DNA of 64,000 bases from Dietzia sp. ANT_WB102 (GTDB lineage Bacteria > Actinomycetota > Actinomycetes > Mycobacteriales > Mycobacteriaceae). The stretch is taken from contig NZ_VOBA01000002.1 of assembly GCF_008369165.1 (NCBI RefSeq), positions 248,001-312,000 on the forward strand, written 5' to 3'. Made by a program: the position numbers and the translations under genes. Shown here in pieces: positions 42,954 to 54,465 of the stretch (its first letter is position 1; every line of letters begins with the position of its first letter). Below the pieces are notes generated by a model. It ran no database searches, had not been told where the DNA came from, and saw only the letters and a program-made list of their open reading frames with translations.

Positions 42954-45665
42954 GTGACGACTCCAGCTTCTGCCGCCTCTGACACCGACCGCGCGGACTC
43001 ACTGCCCGCCTCCTGGAATCCAGGTGAGGTGGAGGCCGAGCTATATCAGCGCTGGGTGGATGCCGGCTACTTCGAGGCCGACCCGTCCAGCGATAAGCCC
43101 GGCTACTCTGTGGTGCTGCCGCCGCCGAACGTGACCGGCAGCCTGCACATGGGCCACGCGCTCGACCACACCCTGATGGACGTCCTCACGCGGCGCAAGC
43201 GGATGCAGGGTTTCGAAGTGCTGTGGCTTCCCGGCATGGACCACGCCGGGATCGCCACGCAGACCCTGGTGGACCGCAAACTCCGCGACGAGGGGGTCGA
43301 CCGCCACGAGATCGGCCGTGACGCGTTCGTCGAGAAGGTCTGGGAGTGGAAGCGCGAGTCCGGGGGCACGATCGGCGAGCAGATGCGTCGCCTCGGCGAC
43401 GGCGTCGACTGGTCGCGTGAGCGGTTCACCCTCGATGACGGTCTTTCGCGCGCCGTGCAGACCATGTTCAAGGAGCTCTACGACCACGGCCTGATCTACC
43501 GCGCGGAGCGGCTGGTCAACTGGTCGCCCACCCTCCAGACCGCCATCTCCGACATCGAGGTCAAGTACTCCGACGTCGAGGGCGAACTGGTGAGTTTCCG
43601 CTACGGGTCGATGGACGACTCCGAGCCGCACCTGGTGGTGGCCACGACCCGGCTCGAGACGATGCTCGGCGACACCGCGATCGCCGTCCATCCCGAGGAC
43701 GAGCGCTACACGCACCTGGTGGGGACCGAAATCCCGCATCCGTTCCGCGATGGGTGGACGATGCGCGTGGTCGCAGACGACTACGTCGATCCCGAGTTCG
43801 GCACCGGAGCGGTGAAGGTCACGCCGGCGCACGACCCCAATGACTTCGCGATAGGCCAGCGTCACGGGCTCGAGATGCCCACGATCATGGACTCGACCGG
43901 CCACATCACGGGTACAGGGACCCGCTACGACGGGATGGACCGTTTCGAGGCCCGCAAAGCCGTCCGAGAGGACCTTGCCGAGCAGGGGCGCATTGTCAAG
44001 GAGGTGCGCCCCTACCTGCATTCGGTGGGCCACTCCGAACGCTCGGGCGAGCCGATCGAGCCGCGCCTGTCACTCCAGTGGTGGGTCCGCGTCGACGAGC
44101 TGGCGACGATGGCGGGGGACGCCGTGCGCAATGGCGACACGGTCATCCACCCCAAGAGTCAGGAGCCGCGCTGGTTCGACTGGGTTGACGACATGCACGA
44201 CTGGTGCATCTCGCGTCAGCTGTGGTGGGGTCACCGGATCCCGATCTGGTACGGCCCCGACGGCGAGGTGGTCTGCGTGGGCCCCGACGAGGAGCCGCCC
44301 GCCGGGTACACCCAGGACGCCGACGTGCTCGACACCTGGTTCTCGTCCGGACTGTGGCCGTTCTCGACCATGGGCTGGCCGGAGCGCAGCACCGACCTCG
44401 AACGGTTCTACCCCACCTCCGTGCTCGTCACCGGGTACGACATCCTGTTCTTCTGGGTGGCCCGGATGATGATGTTCGGTACGTTCGTGGGCCGCACACT
44501 CACCGGCGACAAGGCCGCCCCCGGGACGGTGCCGTTCACCGACGTGTTCCTCCATGGACTGGTCCGCGACGAGCACGGCCAGAAGATGTCCAAGTCGAAG
44601 GGCAACGGGATCGACCCCTTGGACTGGGTGGATCGCTTCGGCGCCGACGCCCTGCGCTTCACCCTGGCCCGCGGTGCCAACCCGGGCGGGGACCTGTCGG
44701 TGGGCGACGACGCCGCCCAGGCCTCGCGCAATTTTGCCACCAAGCTCTTCAACGCCACCCGCTTTGCTCTGATGAACGGCGCGACGGTAGGACCGCTCCC
44801 CACCACGTCCGCACTCACCGACGCGGACCGGTGGATCCTCCACCGTCTCGGGGAGGTCCGGGTGGGTGTCGACGACGCACTGGACCGCTACGAGTTCTCC
44901 AAGGCGTGCGAGGCGCTGTACCACTTCGCGTGGGACGAGGTGTGCGACTGGTACCTCGAACTCGCGAAGGTCCAGTTCGGCTCGGACGATGCGTCCCGTG
45001 CCTCCGAGCGGGCCGAGAATACGAGGCTCGTGCTCGGTCATGTGCTGGACGCGCTGATGCGGATGCTGCACCCGGTCATCCCATTCGTCACCGAGACGCT
45101 GTGGACCGCGTTGACCGGACGGGAGTCGGTGGTGGTCGCCGAGTGGCCGACCGATGTGGTGCCGGCCGACGACGCCGCTGTGTCGGTCCGTCGCGTGGCC
45201 GACGTTCAGATCCTCGTCACTGAGATCCGGCGCTTCCGGTCGGACCAGGGGCTCAAACCCGGGCAGCGGGTGCCAGCGCGTATTTCCGGGGTGGACGCCG
45301 CGGACCTGCCTGCGGATCTGTTGGACCAAGTGTCCGCGCTGGCCCGATTGACCCCAGCCGCCGAGGACTTCACCGCCACGGCTTCGCTGGAGGTCCGACT
45401 CGGGCTGGCGACGGTGGACGTGGAGATCGATACCTCCGGGACGATCGACCTCGCCGCCGAGCGGCGCAGGTTGGAGAAGGACCTCGCTGCCGCGCGCAAG
45501 GAACTCGAGACCACCAGTGCCAAGCTCGGCAACGAGGCATTCCTGGGAAAGGCGCCCGACCACGTTGTCGATAAAATCCGCGCCCGCCGCGCCCGCGCCG
45601 AGGACGAGGTCGCCCGGATCACCGCCCGCCTCGACGCGATGCCCGCGGGGAGTGACCCCGCGTGA
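42954..45665 (+). CDS. valS: Valyl-tRNA synthetase
   Basis: A 903-residue class I aminoacyl-tRNA synthetase. The HIGH-type motif appears as 'HMGH' ('[13 protein letters not shown]', about 63-75), the KMSKS loop as '[12 protein letters not shown]' (about 541-552), and the editing CP1 domain lies between. The C-terminal ~65 residues form the coiled-coil of bacterial ValRS. Translation starts at GTG with a TAGGAT -10 six bases upstream, so the mRNA is probably leaderless. The stop overlaps the folC GTG as GTGA, placing valS, folC, the DUF4233 gene in a coupled unit. Confidence 0.98.
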   Translation: MTTPASAASDTDRADSLPASWNPGEVEAELYQRWVDAGYFEADPSSDKPGYSVVLPPPNVTGSLHMGHALDHTLMDVLTRRKRMQGFEVLWLPGMDHAGIATQTLVDRKLRDEGVDRHEIGRDAFVEKVWEWKRESGGTIGEQMRRLGDGVDWSRERFTLDDGLSRAVQTMFKELYDHGLIYRAERLVNWSPTLQTAISDIEVKYSDVEGELVSFRYGSMDDSEPHLVVATTRLETMLGDTAIAVHPEDERYTHLVGTEIPHPFRDGWTMRVVADDYVDPEFGTGAVKVTPAHDPNDFAIGQRHGLEMPTIMDSTGHITGTGTRYDGMDRFEARKAVREDLAEQGRIVKEVRPYLHSVGHSERSGEPIEPRLSLQWWVRVDELATMAGDAVRNGDTVIHPKSQEPRWFDWVDDMHDWCISRQLWWGHRIPIWYGPDGEVVCVGPDEEPPAGYTQDADVLDTWFSSGLWPFSTMGWPERSTDLERFYPTSVLVTGYDILFFWVARMMMFGTFVGRTLTGDKAAPGTVPFTDVFLHGLVRDEHGQKMSKSKGNGIDPLDWVDRFGADALRFTLARGANPGGDLSVGDDAAQASRNFATKLFNATRFALMNGATVGPLPTTSALTDADRWILHRLGEVRVGVDDALDRYEFSKACEALYHFAWDEVCDWYLELAKVQFGSDDASRASERAENTRLVLGHVLDALMRMLHPVIPFVTETLWTALTGRESVVVAEWPTDVVPADDAAVSVRRVADVQILVTEIRRFRSDQGLKPGQRVPARISGVDAADLPADLLDQVSALARLTPAAEDFTATASLEVRLGLATVDVEIDTSGTIDLAAERRRLEKDLAAARKELETTSAKLGNEAFLGKAPDHVVDKIRARRARAEDEVARITARLDAMPAGSDPA

Positions 45666-47260
45666 GCGACCGCAGGTGGCTCCCGCCGCACGACCCGGAC
45701 GAGGGATGGGACACCCCGACCGAGGAGGACGTCGCCGAGATGCTCGGCGAGGACGGCCTGGTCTCGGGCGTCCCGCTCGGAGGCCCGATCCCGGGCGATG
45801 AGGAATCCGAGGGCGACGATCACCTGCCGCCGCGCCCGATCCCCGAGGTCGGCAGTCCCGAGTGGCAAGCCGACACGGCCGATCTGGCGGTAGTCGAGGA
45901 GGAGCTGGCCACCCGATGGCCGGAGACCCGGCTCGAGCCGAGCCTGGACCGCATCGCCGAACTGACCTCCGTGCTCGGGGATCCACAGCACGCGTACCCC
46001 GTCGTCCACGTGGCTGGCACCAACGGCAAGACGTCAGTCACCCGGATGGTCGACGCACTGCTGCGCGCGCTTCACCAGCGGACTGGACGAAACACCAGCC
46101 CCCACCTCCAGAGCGTCACCGAACGCATCGCGTTGGACGGCGAGCCCGTCACCGCACGCACCTTCGTGGACACCTACCGGGAACTGCAGCCTTATCTCGA
46201 ACTGGTAGACCAGCGGTCCGAGGATGCCGGTGGCCCGCGCATGAGCTACTTCGAGGTGCTGACCGCGATGGCGTTCGCCGCATTCGCCGACGCACCCGTC
46301 GAGGTGGCCGTCGTGGAGACGGGGATGGGCGGGACATGGGACGCCACCAACGTGGTCCGGCCCGCCGTCGCCGTCATCACGCCGATCGGGCTGGACCACA
46401 CCGATTACCTGGGCCAGGACCTCGCGGCGATCGCGGGGGAGAAGGCCGGGATCATCCAGCCGGGGCCGGACGACGACCTGCTTCCGCGGGATCCGATCGC
46501 CGTGATCGGGCGGCAGGAACCCGAGGCCATGGAGGTTCTGTTGCGTCGCGCCGTGGAGGTGGGAGCGGTCGTGGCTCGCCTGGGTTCGGAATTCGACGTG
46601 GTCGAGCGGCGGGTCGCCGTCGGTGGCCAACAGCTCACCCTCCGGGGGCTCGGCGGAGAATATCCGGAGGTGTTCCTTCCACTCTTCGGAGAGCACCAGG
46701 CGGAGAATGCGGCGACAGCACTCGCGGCCGTCGAGGCCTTCTTCGGTGCCGGTCCGGACCGGGCCCTGGATCCGGAACTCATCCGAGCCGGCTTCGCCGC
46801 TGTGGACAACCCGGGACGTCTCGAACGGCTCAGCTCCAGCCCGACCGTCCTCGTGGACGCCGCCCACAACGGCCACGGGGGACGTGCGCTCGCCGAAGCC
46901 GTTACCTCGGAATTCGATTTCAGACGGCTCGTCGCCGTGGTCGCGATGCTCGACGGCAAGGACGCCGACGCATTCCTCGCCGCACTCGAACCAGTGGTGG
47001 AGGAGGTCGTCGTCACCCGGGCCGCCTCGCCGCGCGCGATGGACCTCAACGAGCTCGCCCGCATCGCAGAGGAGCGGTTCACCGCACAGCGCGTGCACGT
47101 TGTGGAGAACCTGCCCGACGCGGTCAGCGCTGCCCTCGACTTGGTCGGGGTCCCGGATCCGACCGCAGACGACGACGTCTCGGGCGTCGGCGTGCTCGTC
47201 ACCGGTTCCGTAGTGACTGCCGGCGCCGCCCGGAGCCTGTTCGGAAAGGACGCACAGTGA
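45662..47260 (+). CDS. folC: Folylpolyglutamate synthase / dihydrofolate synthase
   Basis: A 532-residue Mur-ligase-fold enzyme that adds glutamate to dihydropteroate and folates. P-loop '[14 protein letters not shown]' is at about 119-132; '[11 protein letters not shown]' and '[12 protein letters not shown]' are conserved FolC strings, and '[16 protein letters not shown]' lies in the glutamate-ligase domain. A ~70-residue N-terminal extension rich in Asp/Glu/Pro precedes the domain. The GTG overlaps the valS stop. The stop overlaps the following DUF4233 gene GTG. Confidence 0.95.
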   Translation: MSDRRWLPPHDPDEGWDTPTEEDVAEMLGEDGLVSGVPLGGPIPGDEESEGDDHLPPRPIPEVGSPEWQADTADLAVVEEELATRWPETRLEPSLDRIAELTSVLGDPQHAYPVVHVAGTNGKTSVTRMVDALLRALHQRTGRNTSPHLQSVTERIALDGEPVTARTFVDTYRELQPYLELVDQRSEDAGGPRMSYFEVLTAMAFAAFADAPVEVAVVETGMGGTWDATNVVRPAVAVITPIGLDHTDYLGQDLAAIAGEKAGIIQPGPDDDLLPRDPIAVIGRQEPEAMEVLLRRAVEVGAVVARLGSEFDVVERRVAVGGQQLTLRGLGGEYPEVFLPLFGEHQAENAATALAAVEAFFGAGPDRALDPELIRAGFAAVDNPGRLERLSSSPTVLVDAAHNGHGGRALAEAVTSEFDFRRLVAVVAMLDGKDADAFLAALEPVVEEVVVTRAASPRAMDLNELARIAEERFTAQRVHVVENLPDAVSAALDLVGVPDPTADDDVSGVGVLVTGSVVTAGAARSLFGKDAQ

Positions 47261-47670
47261 CCGACCCGACCCCCGGCCCCCGGGGCGCCGCGCACGAACC
47301 CTCGGTGGACCCGTGGAAGGGGCTGCGGGGAATCATGGCCGGCACGCTGGTGCTCGAGGCGATTGTGATCGGCCTGGTGCTCACGGTGATCGCCCGGCTC
47401 GACGACGGCGCCCACTTCCAACCGTGGAAGGTATGGTTCGTCAGCCTCCTGGCGATCGCGATGCTCGTCGCCAGTGGGCTCCAACGCAGGGCCTGGGCGA
47501 TCCCGCTGAACCTCACGCTCGCAGGCCTGGCCGTGGCCGGCTGGGCCGTGCACTGGTCGATGGGGGTCTGCGGCCTGATGTTCGCCGTGGTCTGGGCCTA
47601 CATCCTGTACCTGCGCCGGGACCTGTCCCGTCGGATGGCCGGAGGTTACCTGCCCAGCCAGTACGACTGA
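47257..47670 (+). CDS. DUF4233 membrane protein
   Basis: A 137-residue protein with four transmembrane helices: about residues 24-47, 60-76, 85-100 and 106-124, ending in a short basic C-terminus '[12 protein letters not shown]'. It belongs to DUF4233, found almost always directly after folC in Mycobacteriales (Rv2446c in M. tuberculosis, from memory). GTG start, 4-base overlap with folC. The function is not known. The gap to ndk is 47 bases and contains the ndk promoter. Confidence 0.85.
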   Translation: MTDPTPGPRGAAHEPSVDPWKGLRGIMAGTLVLEAIVIGLVLTVIARLDDGAHFQPWKVWFVSLLAIAMLVASGLQRRAWAIPLNLTLAGLAVAGWAVHWSMGVCGLMFAVVWAYILYLRRDLSRRMAGGYLPSQYD

Positions 47671-47704
47671 CGACGCCGCGCGATCGATGTGGACGCCGGG
47701 CTTG

Positions 47705-47710
47705 TAGGAT
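47705..47710 (+). promoter_or_regulatory. -10 element of leaderless ndk promoter
   Basis: TAGGAT ends seven bases before the GTG at 47718, with no ribosome binding site between. Confidence 0.55.
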
Positions 47711-47717
47711 CCCCCTC

Positions 47718-48128
47718 GTGACCGAGAGAACCTTCTTCCTCATCAAGCCCGACGGTGTCGTACGGGGCCTGACCGGGACCATCCTGGCTCGTATCGAGGC
47801 CAAGGGCCTCAAGATCGTCGCCATGGACATGCGCGCAGTGCCTCAGGAGACCGCGGCAGAGCATTACGCCGAGCACGCCGAGCGTCCCTTCTATGGTGAC
47901 CTGCTGGAGTTCATCACCTCCGGCCCCGTCGTTGCCGGTGTCCTCGAGGGGCCCCGGGCCATCGCCGCGTGGCGTCAGCTCGCCGGGGGCACTGACCCCG
48001 TGGAGAAGGCCGTACCCGGTTCGATCCGCGGCGACTTCGGCCTGGAGACCCAGTTCAATCTCGTCCACGGTTCGGACTCCGAAGAGTCCGCGGCCAGAGA
48101 GATCGCACTCTGGTTCCCCGGCCTATAG
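47718..48128 (+). CDS. ndk: Nucleoside diphosphate kinase
   Basis: A 136-residue hexameric kinase that transfers the gamma-phosphate from ATP to nucleoside diphosphates. Conserved '[13 protein letters not shown]' starts the fold and the phosphorylated active-site His is in 'NLVHGSDS' (about residue 115). Length is standard. The GTG at 47718 is the leaderless start implied by TAGGAT seven bases upstream. A GC hairpin follows at 48161, isolating it from the long rne leader. Confidence 0.97.
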   Translation: MTERTFFLIKPDGVVRGLTGTILARIEAKGLKIVAMDMRAVPQETAAEHYAEHAERPFYGDLLEFITSGPVVAGVLEGPRAIAAWRQLAGGTDPVEKAVPGSIRGDFGLETQFNLVHGSDSEESAAREIALWFPGL

Positions 48129-48160
48129 GCCCCATCCCGTCCGCGAAGATTGGGGTGCAC

Positions 48161-48194
48161 ACGCGCCCGTCGGCCCCCGGCCCGACGGGCGCGT
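48161..48194 (+). terminator. Hairpin terminator after ndk
   Basis: ACGCGCCCGTCGG pairs with CCGACGGGCGCGT, 13 bases perfect with an 8-base loop; only TCT follows, so it resembles an I-shaped actinobacterial terminator. Confidence 0.65.
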
Positions 48195-48403
48195 TCTCGT
48201 CTGGCGGTGCCGGGCGACGACGTTTCGGTGGCGGGTGTGGGAGAATGATCGAAGCTCATCCTGGCGAGTGGACCACCAGTCCGCCCCGGAACGGGCGCCC
48301 GCCATCCGTGGCCCGGTTCGTCCCGGAACTGCGGACCACAAGACGTTGCCTCACCCCGGTGGGGCCGAGACAAGAAAACGCCCGACCCCGTGCGGCGGCG
48401 TGG

Positions 48404-48422
48404 GTCACCGGTAGCCGGTGAC
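48404..48422 (+). other. Perfect hairpin in the rne leader
   Basis: GTCACCGG and CCGGTGAC form an 8-base stem with a 3-base loop, 34 bases before the rne start codon. The gap 48195-48456 contains no gene; it is a likely long 5' untranslated region, as expected for rne genes that regulate their own mRNA. Confidence 0.4.
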
Positions 48423-48456
48423 GTGATCGCGCCCGGAGTCCGGCCGGAGGAGACAC

Positions 48457-51400
48457 GTGTCGGATCCGAACCTGACCATTGATGACATCAACGCGCTTCC
48501 CGACAGGATGCGCGCGCACGCGGCCGCCAGGGCCGTGGGCATGTCCAGCAAGGAGTTCCTGGCCGCCATGGCCGGGATCGGCGTGGAGATCAAGAGCGCC
48601 CAATCCGGGGTGACCCGCGAGGTGCTACTGAACTGGTTCACCACCCGGGGTCAGGACGCTGGTACCGCACCCGTCGCCGCCTCCGCCGAGGCAGCGGACG
48701 CGCAGGCACCCGCCGCCGAAGTCGCCGCCGCCGAGCCTCCCGCCAGGAAGACTCCTGCGAAAAAGGCCGCCGCCAAGAGGGCCGCCAAGGCGCCCGCCGA
48801 GACGACGGCGACGGAGAAGGCCCCCACGCGGAAGTCGCCCGCCAAGAAGAGTCCGGCGCGCAAGACCTCAGCAGAAGGAACGGCCGAGAAAACCACAGAC
48901 CGGGAAAAGTCCGCGTCGCTGGCCGCAGAGAAGTCCGGCGCCCGGACCGCGGAGGAATCCGCGGCGACCGGAGGCGCCGGGACGAGCGCGCGGAACCGCC
49001 CACCGCTGCCGGAGATCGCGATCGTCACCGGCGAGGTGGGCGCAGAGGAATCGGGTAACCGGCGCCGCCGGTCCACCGCGACCCCGACGTTCTCCCCGCT
49101 GTTCCTCTCACCCGACGAGGCCTCGCCGCAGACGTCATCGGACGTCGGCTCCGAGAGCGAGTCCCGCAGCCGACGCGACCGGGGACAGACCCGCACGGAG
49201 TCCGTGACGGAGACCACACCAGCGTCCGTGACCGAGGACGTTAAGGCCCAGAAGGATCAGCAAGACCAGGACGCCGATGACGGCGGGGCCACCGACCAGT
49301 CCGACTCCGGTGACGGCGGGACCCGTCGGCGCAGGCGGGGGCGTCGCGGACGTGGGCGCGGTCGCGGCGAGGCAGGCGACGAGCAAAACGGCGAGAACAT
49401 CGGTGCGGCGGACGGCAGCGACCCACGGGATGACTCCTCTGACGAGACGTCCGCGAGCAGCGACCGGGACTCCGATGTCGGTTCCCGTGCCGCCGACTCG
49501 GATTCGCGCGATTCGGGCCGCGATTCGGACCGGAACGAGGACGAGCGCAAGACTGCGCGCGATGACTCAGGCGACTCCGACGACGACTCCGACGGGCGCT
49601 CCGACTCCGAGGACGCCGATAGTGACGGTTCGGACGATTCGGGCAGTGCACCGTCCGGTTCGAGGCGTCGTCGCCGTCGTCGTCGTCGCAGTGGGGGCTC
49701 TGGCTCCGACGACCCTCAGACCACAAGCGATGACCCGGCACACACCGAGGTCCACGAGCGAGAGGCGCGCCGCCGCCCCGCGCGCGGTGGCCAGGGCTCC
49801 GACACCTCGTCCGACGAGGTGCAGGGCATCACCGGTTCGACGCGACTCGAGGCCAAGCGTCAGCGACGCCGCGACGGGCGCGAGGCAGGTCGTCGTCGCC
49901 AGCCGATCCTGTCCGAGTCCGAATTCCTCGCCCGTCGCGAATCCGTGGATCGTGTCATGGTGGTCCGCGAGAAGCAGCGCGGTGACGGCAAGGGCCTCAT
50001 GACCCAGGTCGGCGTGCTCGAGGACAAAGTGCTCGTGGAGCATTTCGTCACCACCGAGTCCGCGCGGTCGATGGTCGGCAACGTCTACCTCGGTCGCGTG
50101 CAGAACGTGCTGCCCAGCATGGAGGCGGCGTTCGTCGACATCGGGCGCGGCCGCAACGGCGTTCTGTACGCCGGCGAGGTCAACTGGGAAGCCGCCGGGC
50201 TCGGGGGCAAAGCGCGGCGCATCGAACAGGCGCTCAAATCCGGCGACATGGTGCTGGTGCAGGTCACCAAGGACCCGGTCGGGCAGAAGGGTGCCCGCCT
50301 GTCCACGCAGATCTCGCTGGCCGGACGCTTTCTCGTGTACGTGCCGGACGGACACTCCACCGGCATCTCCCGAAAGCTGCCGGACACCGAGCGTCGTCGT
50401 CTCAAGGCGATCCTCAAGGAGGTCGTCCCCGAGGGCTCCGGGGTGATCATCCGCACCGCCGCCGAGGGAGTCAGCGCCGACGAGATCGGCCGCGACGTCG
50501 AACGCCTCGCCAGCCAGTGGTCTGAGATCTCCGAGGCGGCAGACAAGCGCACCGGCTCAGGAGCCGGCACGCCCGTGGCCCTGTACGAAGAACCCGATCT
50601 GCTGGTCAAGGTCGTCCGGGACCTGTTCAACGAGGACTTCTCCAAGCTCGTCATCCAGGGCGAGACGTCGTGGAACACGGTTCACGACTATGTCTCACGG
50701 GTCGCACCGGAGATGGTCGAGCGGCTCGAGCGTCATGACAATCCGGAGGTGGACGTGTTCGCCACCCACCGCGTCGACGAGCAGCTGGCCAAGGCGCTCG
50801 ACCGGAAGGTGTGGCTGCCCTCCGGTGGTTCCCTTGTGATCGACCGCACCGAGGCGATGACAGTCATCGACGTCAACACCGGCAAGTACACCGGATCCGG
50901 TGGCAACCTCGAGGAGACCGTCACCAAGAACAACCTCGAGGCTGCCGAGGAGATCGTCCGCCAGCTGCGGCTGCGCGATGTTGGCGGCATGGTGATCATC
51001 GACTTCATCGACATGGTCCTGGAGTCCAACCGCGACCTGGTGCTGCGGCGTCTCACCGAGGCGCTCGGGCGCGACCGCACCCGCCACCAGGTCTCCGAGG
51101 TCACCTCGCTGGGCCTCGTGCAGCTGACCCGTAAGAAGCTCGGCACCGGGCTGGTCGAGGCGTTCTCCACCCCGTGCGAGCACTGCCAGGGCCGCGGGCT
51201 GATCGTGCACGCCGACCCGCTCCACACGGAGTCGCACAACGCCGACGAACCCGGAGCCCGCCGGGGCCGTCGTCGCGGCGGCAACGGCAAGGGGGCGGGG
51301 GAGTCCGAGGTGCCCGCGGCCAAGCAGGCCCCGCGCAAGGACGGTCCGGCGCCGGCCGCACACCCGGCCGCACTGGCGATCGCACGTCAGAACGCCGACG

Positions 51401-51993
51401 CCGAGACGGAGGCCAACGAGGACAACGGTCCCCACGCCGATGGTGGTACTGACACGGCCGCCGAGACGCCTGTTGCCGCGCCGGAGGTCGTGACCGGTCC
51501 CGTGGCAGCGACGGCCTCGGCTCCTGAGGCCGAGACGGCGGCAACCGAAGCCGATTCGTCGGATGGTGCGGGGACCGCACGCCCGGCGCGGCGCCGCCGG
51601 GCGTCGAGGCGGGCGACCACCAGCGCTCCCGAGCCGGCGACCGCTGCCGAGGACACGGCCATAGCCGAGGTGGCTGAGGCGCCGCAGTCGGAGGCCGCCG
51701 TAGCGGCCGAGGCGGAAACCGCCGTGGAGGAGGTCGCCGCAGCAGGTTCCGATACCGGGCCGGGGACCGAGGCTCAGTCGACGGGCGGACGTCGCCCCCG
51801 ACGGCGGTCCACCCGCCGCGAGGCCGGCGCCGCCGGTACCGACACCGCGCCGAAGGTTGCACAGGCCGACCCGGTGGCGAAGGTCGAGGCCGCGGCCCTG
51901 CCAGAGGTGCCGCCCGCCGTGGTTGCCGAGCCGCGCAAGCGGCCTGCGAGGCGTCGCGCGACCCGGACGACGACAGCCCCTTCGGGCGACTGA
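48457..51993 (+). CDS. rne: Ribonuclease E (Rne/Rng family)
   Basis: A 1178-residue endoribonuclease initiating mRNA decay and rRNA processing. Residues 1-500 are intrinsically disordered: Lys/Ala-rich (about 90-150), Asp/Ser/Arg-rich (about 230-400), a run of about nine Arg, and mixed-charge stretches. The S1 domain follows ('[18 protein letters not shown]', about 535). The catalytic metal Asp residues are at 805 ('VIDVNTG') and 849 ('IIDFIDM'), matching E. coli Asp303 and Asp346, and the Zn-link is 'CEHC' (907-910). A second disordered tail fills 930-1178. M. tuberculosis RNase E is about 950 residues, so this is long. GTG start with GGAGGAG upstream. Confidence 0.95.
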   Translation: MSDPNLTIDDINALPDRMRAHAAARAVGMSSKEFLAAMAGIGVEIKSAQSGVTREVLLNWFTTRGQDAGTAPVAASAEAADAQAPAAEVAAAEPPARKTPAKKAAAKRAAKAPAETTATEKAPTRKSPAKKSPARKTSAEGTAEKTTDREKSASLAAEKSGARTAEESAATGGAGTSARNRPPLPEIAIVTGEVGAEESGNRRRRSTATPTFSPLFLSPDEASPQTSSDVGSESESRSRRDRGQTRTESVTETTPASVTEDVKAQKDQQDQDADDGGATDQSDSGDGGTRRRRRGRRGRGRGRGEAGDEQNGENIGAADGSDPRDDSSDETSASSDRDSDVGSRAADSDSRDSGRDSDRNEDERKTARDDSGDSDDDSDGRSDSEDADSDGSDDSGSAPSGSRRRRRRRRRSGGSGSDDPQTTSDDPAHTEVHEREARRRPARGGQGSDTSSDEVQGITGSTRLEAKRQRRRDGREAGRRRQPILSESEFLARRESVDRVMVVREKQRGDGKGLMTQVGVLEDKVLVEHFVTTESARSMVGNVYLGRVQNVLPSMEAAFVDIGRGRNGVLYAGEVNWEAAGLGGKARRIEQALKSGDMVLVQVTKDPVGQKGARLSTQISLAGRFLVYVPDGHSTGISRKLPDTERRRLKAILKEVVPEGSGVIIRTAAEGVSADEIGRDVERLASQWSEISEAADKRTGSGAGTPVALYEEPDLLVKVVRDLFNEDFSKLVIQGETSWNTVHDYVSRVAPEMVERLERHDNPEVDVFATHRVDEQLAKALDRKVWLPSGGSLVIDRTEAMTVIDVNTGKYTGSGGNLEETVTKNNLEAAEEIVRQLRLRDVGGMVIIDFIDMVLESNRDLVLRRLTEALGRDRTRHQVSEVTSLGLVQLTRKKLGTGLVEAFSTPCEHCQGRGLIVHADPLHTESHNADEPGARRGRRRGGNGKGAGESEVPAAKQAPRKDGPAPAAHPAALAIARQNADAETEANEDNGPHADGGTDTAAETPVAAPEVVTGPVAATASAPEAETAATEADSSDGAGTARPARRRRASRRATTSAPEPATAAEDTAIAEVAEAPQSEAAVAAEAETAVEEVAAAGSDTGPGTEAQSTGGRRPRRRSTRREAGAAGTDTAPKVAQADPVAKVEAAALPEVPPAVVAEPRKRPARRRATRTTTAPSGD

Positions 51994-52055
51994 CGAGCCT
52001 GGCCGCGGGCCGGCGGCACGGTCGGTTTGACCTGCTGTGCCGCCGGACCGTAACC

Positions 52056-52084
52056 TTGACAGGTCGCTCGTCGCGGCGCTATGT
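52056..52084 (+). promoter_or_regulatory. Candidate promoter of rplU-rpmA
   Basis: TTGACA, 17 bases, then CTATGT: a good sigma70-type -35 and a fair -10, upstream of rplU by about 150 bases. The gap 51994-52235 holds no other feature. Confidence 0.5.
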
Positions 52085-52235
52085 CGTGGCGCGAGGAGTC
52101 GCGCACCGGGACCGCAAGCGGTTCCGGGGCCCGCGGACCTCGACCGACGCGAGTCGACGAGCAAGAGAGAACACCGCACACCAGGTGTGGTCGCCCCCGG
52201 CGGCCGCACACCCGAGAAGCAAGGGGAAGCCCTCG

Positions 52236-52541
52236 ATGTACGCGATCGTCAAGACCGGCGGCAAGCAGTACAAGGTCGCCGAAGGGGACCACGTCAAGGT
52301 CGAGAAGATCGAGGGCGAGGCCGGAACCTCCGTGTCGCTGTCCCCGATCCTCGTGGTCGACGGCTCGGCCGTCACCTCCGACGCCGACGCCCTGGCCAAG
52401 GTCACCGTCTCCGGCGAGATCGTCGAGCAGACCAAGGGACCGAAGATCCGGATCCACAAGTTCAAGAACAAGACCGGGTACCACAAGCGTCAGGGCCACC
52501 GTCAGAAGCTGACGGTCGTCAAGATCACCGGTATCAAGTAA
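52236..52541 (+). CDS. rplU: 50S ribosomal protein L21
   Basis: A 101-residue ribosomal protein. N-terminal '[14 protein letters not shown]' and C-terminal '[17 protein letters not shown]' are signature for L21, which binds 23S rRNA. ATG 52236 with GGGGAAG upstream. It forms an operon with rpmA 69 bases downstream. Confidence 0.98.
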   Translation: MYAIVKTGGKQYKVAEGDHVKVEKIEGEAGTSVSLSPILVVDGSAVTSDADALAKVTVSGEIVEQTKGPKIRIHKFKNKTGYHKRQGHRQKLTVVKITGIK

Positions 52542-52610
52542 TCCATCTCCGGCCGGCAAGGCCACCAGCTCAGCGCCCTCGGGCGTGCTCCCTGAAGGAG
52601 GGACTCGGAC

Positions 52611-52874
52611 ATGGCAAGTAAGAAGGGCGCATCCAGCACCCGTAACGGTCGTGACTCCAATGCGCAGCGCCTCGGCGTCAAGCGCTTCGGCGGCCAGGAG
52701 GTCAACGCCGGTGAGATCCTGGTGCGCCAGCGTGGCACCAAGTTCCACCCGGGCGTGAACGTCGGCCGTGGCGGCGACGACACCCTGTTCGCCCTCTCCG
52801 CCGGTGCGGTGGAGTTCGGCACCAAGCGCGGCCGCAAGACCGTGAACATCGTGTCGGCCGGCGCCGAGGCCTGA
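52611..52874 (+). CDS. rpmA: 50S ribosomal protein L27
   Basis: An 87-residue ribosomal protein close to the peptidyl transferase centre. '[19 protein letters not shown]' and '[10 protein letters not shown]' are universal L27 motifs. There is no N-terminal extension, so no cleavage is needed (unlike Firmicutes L27). AAGGAGGGAC precedes the ATG. A hairpin terminator follows at 52905. Confidence 0.98.
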   Translation: MASKKGASSTRNGRDSNAQRLGVKRFGGQEVNAGEILVRQRGTKFHPGVNVGRGGDDTLFALSAGAVEFGTKRGRKTVNIVSAGAEA

Positions 52875-52904
52875 CCCGGCAGCCGACCACTTTCATGATT
52901 CGCC

Positions 52905-52958
52905 CTCGGGGGCCGGGCGGGGTCTTCACGACTCCACACCCGGCCCCCGAGAGTATTT
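52905..52958 (+). terminator. Hairpin terminator after rpmA
   Basis: CTCGGGGGCCGGG pairs with CCCGGCCCCCGAG, a 13-base perfect stem with a 21-base loop, followed by AGTATTTCC. Confidence 0.7.
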
Positions 52959-53004
52959 CCACCGTCCCGTCCGTCATCGCCCGTCCCCAGGAGGAGCCCC
53001 CACC

Positions 53005-54465
53005 ATGTCGAGATTCGTCGACCGCGTAGTCCTCCACCTGGCGGCGGGGGACGGCGGCCGCGGCTGCACGTCCGTGCACCGTGAGAAGTTCAAGCCGCTC
53101 GGCGGCCCGGACGGTGGTAACGGGGGCCACGGTGGCGACGTCGTGCTCGTCGTGGACCCCCAGGTGCACACCCTTCTGGACTTCCACTTCCGGCCCCACG
53201 CCCGGGCGGGCAAGGGCCAGCCCGGCATGGGCGCCCACCGCAACGGTGCCCAGGGTGCCGACCTCGTGCTGGCGGTGCCGCCCGGCACCGTCGTCCTGGA
53301 CGAGGATGGCGAAGTGCTGGCTGACCTCACCGGAGTCGGCACCCGCTTCGTCGCCGCCGAGGGCGGCAAGGGCGGACTAGGCAACGCCGCGCTGGCCTCG
53401 CGGGCACGCAAGGCCCCCGGCTTCGCGCTGCTCGGCGAGCCCGGTGAGGTCCGCGATCTCACGCTCGAACTCAAGTCCATGGCCGATGTCGGACTGGTGG
53501 GCTTCCCGTCCGCCGGAAAGTCCTCCCTCGTCTCGGTGCTCTCCGCTGCCAAACCGAAGATCGCCGATTACCCCTTCACGACGCTCGCACCCAACCTCGG
53601 TGTGGTCTCGGTTGGCGATGACACCTTCACCATCGCGGATGTGCCCGGCCTCATCCCCGGCGCCAGCGAGGGGCGGGGATTGGGGCTGGACTTCCTGCGC
53701 CACATCGAGCGCACCGCAGTGTTGGCCCACGTGGTGGACTGCGCGAACCTCGAGCCCGACCGGGACCCGATTTCCGACGTGGACGCCCTGGAAGCGGAGC
53801 TCGCCGCCTACCGGTCCGAACTCACCGACGCCGGGATCGACGATCTCGCCGATCGTCCCCGTGTAGTGGTGCTGAACAAGATCGATGTTCCCGACGCCGC
53901 TGACATGGCGGAGATGGTGCGCGGGCACTTCGAGGACAAGGGGTGGCCGGTCTACGCCATCTCCGCGGTCGCCCACAAGGGCCTCGACGAGCTGCGGTAC
54001 GGGCTCTATGAACTGATCAAGGCGCACCGGAAGGCCAATCCGCCGGCCGCGCCGGAACGTATCGTCATCCGCCCCAAGGCCGTTGATGTGGAGGAGTTCC
54101 GCGTCCGCCCGGACCCGGCCGAACGCGGCGCGTTCGTCGTCACCGGTGTCAAGCCTGAGCGGTGGATCCGCCAGACCGACTTCGAGAACGACGAGGCCGT
54201 GGGTTTCCTCGCGGACCGGCTCGCGCGGATCGGTGTCGAGGACGCACTCATCAAGGCCGGGGCCGAGGAGGGGTGCACGGTCACCATCGGCGACGTGTCC
54301 TTCGAGTGGGAGCCCCAGACGCCGGCCGGTGTCGATCTCATGCGTACCGGCCGCGGCACAGACATCAGGCTCGAGTCCGACGAGCGGGTCGGCGCTGCCG
54401 AGCGCAAGTACCGTAAGCGGGTGCGTCGCGGGCTGATCGACCCGGACGAGGAGATCCTGGAGTGA
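53005..54465 (+). CDS. obg: GTPase Obg/CgtA
   Basis: A 486-residue ribosome-associated GTPase for 50S assembly and stress signalling. The Gly-rich Obg domain ('[14 protein letters not shown]', '[15 protein letters not shown]') fills 1-160; the G domain has G1 '[12 protein letters not shown]' (about 166-177), G3 '[12 protein letters not shown]' and G4 'NKID'; the C-terminal OCT domain (about 355-435) includes '[17 protein letters not shown]'. AGGAG precedes ATG 53005. Its stop overlaps the proB GTG as GTGA. Confidence 0.97.
   Translation: MSRFVDRVVLHLAAGDGGRGCTSVHREKFKPLGGPDGGNGGHGGDVVLVVDPQVHTLLDFHFRPHARAGKGQPGMGAHRNGAQGADLVLAVPPGTVVLDEDGEVLADLTGVGTRFVAAEGGKGGLGNAALASRARKAPGFALLGEPGEVRDLTLELKSMADVGLVGFPSAGKSSLVSVLSAAKPKIADYPFTTLAPNLGVVSVGDDTFTIADVPGLIPGASEGRGLGLDFLRHIERTAVLAHVVDCANLEPDRDPISDVDALEAELAAYRSELTDAGIDDLADRPRVVVLNKIDVPDAADMAEMVRGHFEDKGWPVYAISAVAHKGLDELRYGLYELIKAHRKANPPAAPERIVIRPKAVDVEEFRVRPDPAERGAFVVTGVKPERWIRQTDFENDEAVGFLADRLARIGVEDALIKAGAEEGCTVTIGDVSFEWEPQTPAGVDLMRTGRGTDIRLESDERVGAAERKYRKRVRRGLIDPDEEILE

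Noticed and set aside
44070-45986. 638-residue minus-strand open frame in valS
   Set aside because: Shadow of valS and folC; no recognisable motif.
45862-47670. 602-residue plus-strand frame overlapping folC
   Set aside because: Only its last 137 residues (DUF4233) are real; the earlier part is the shifted folC frame. I annotate only 47257-47670.
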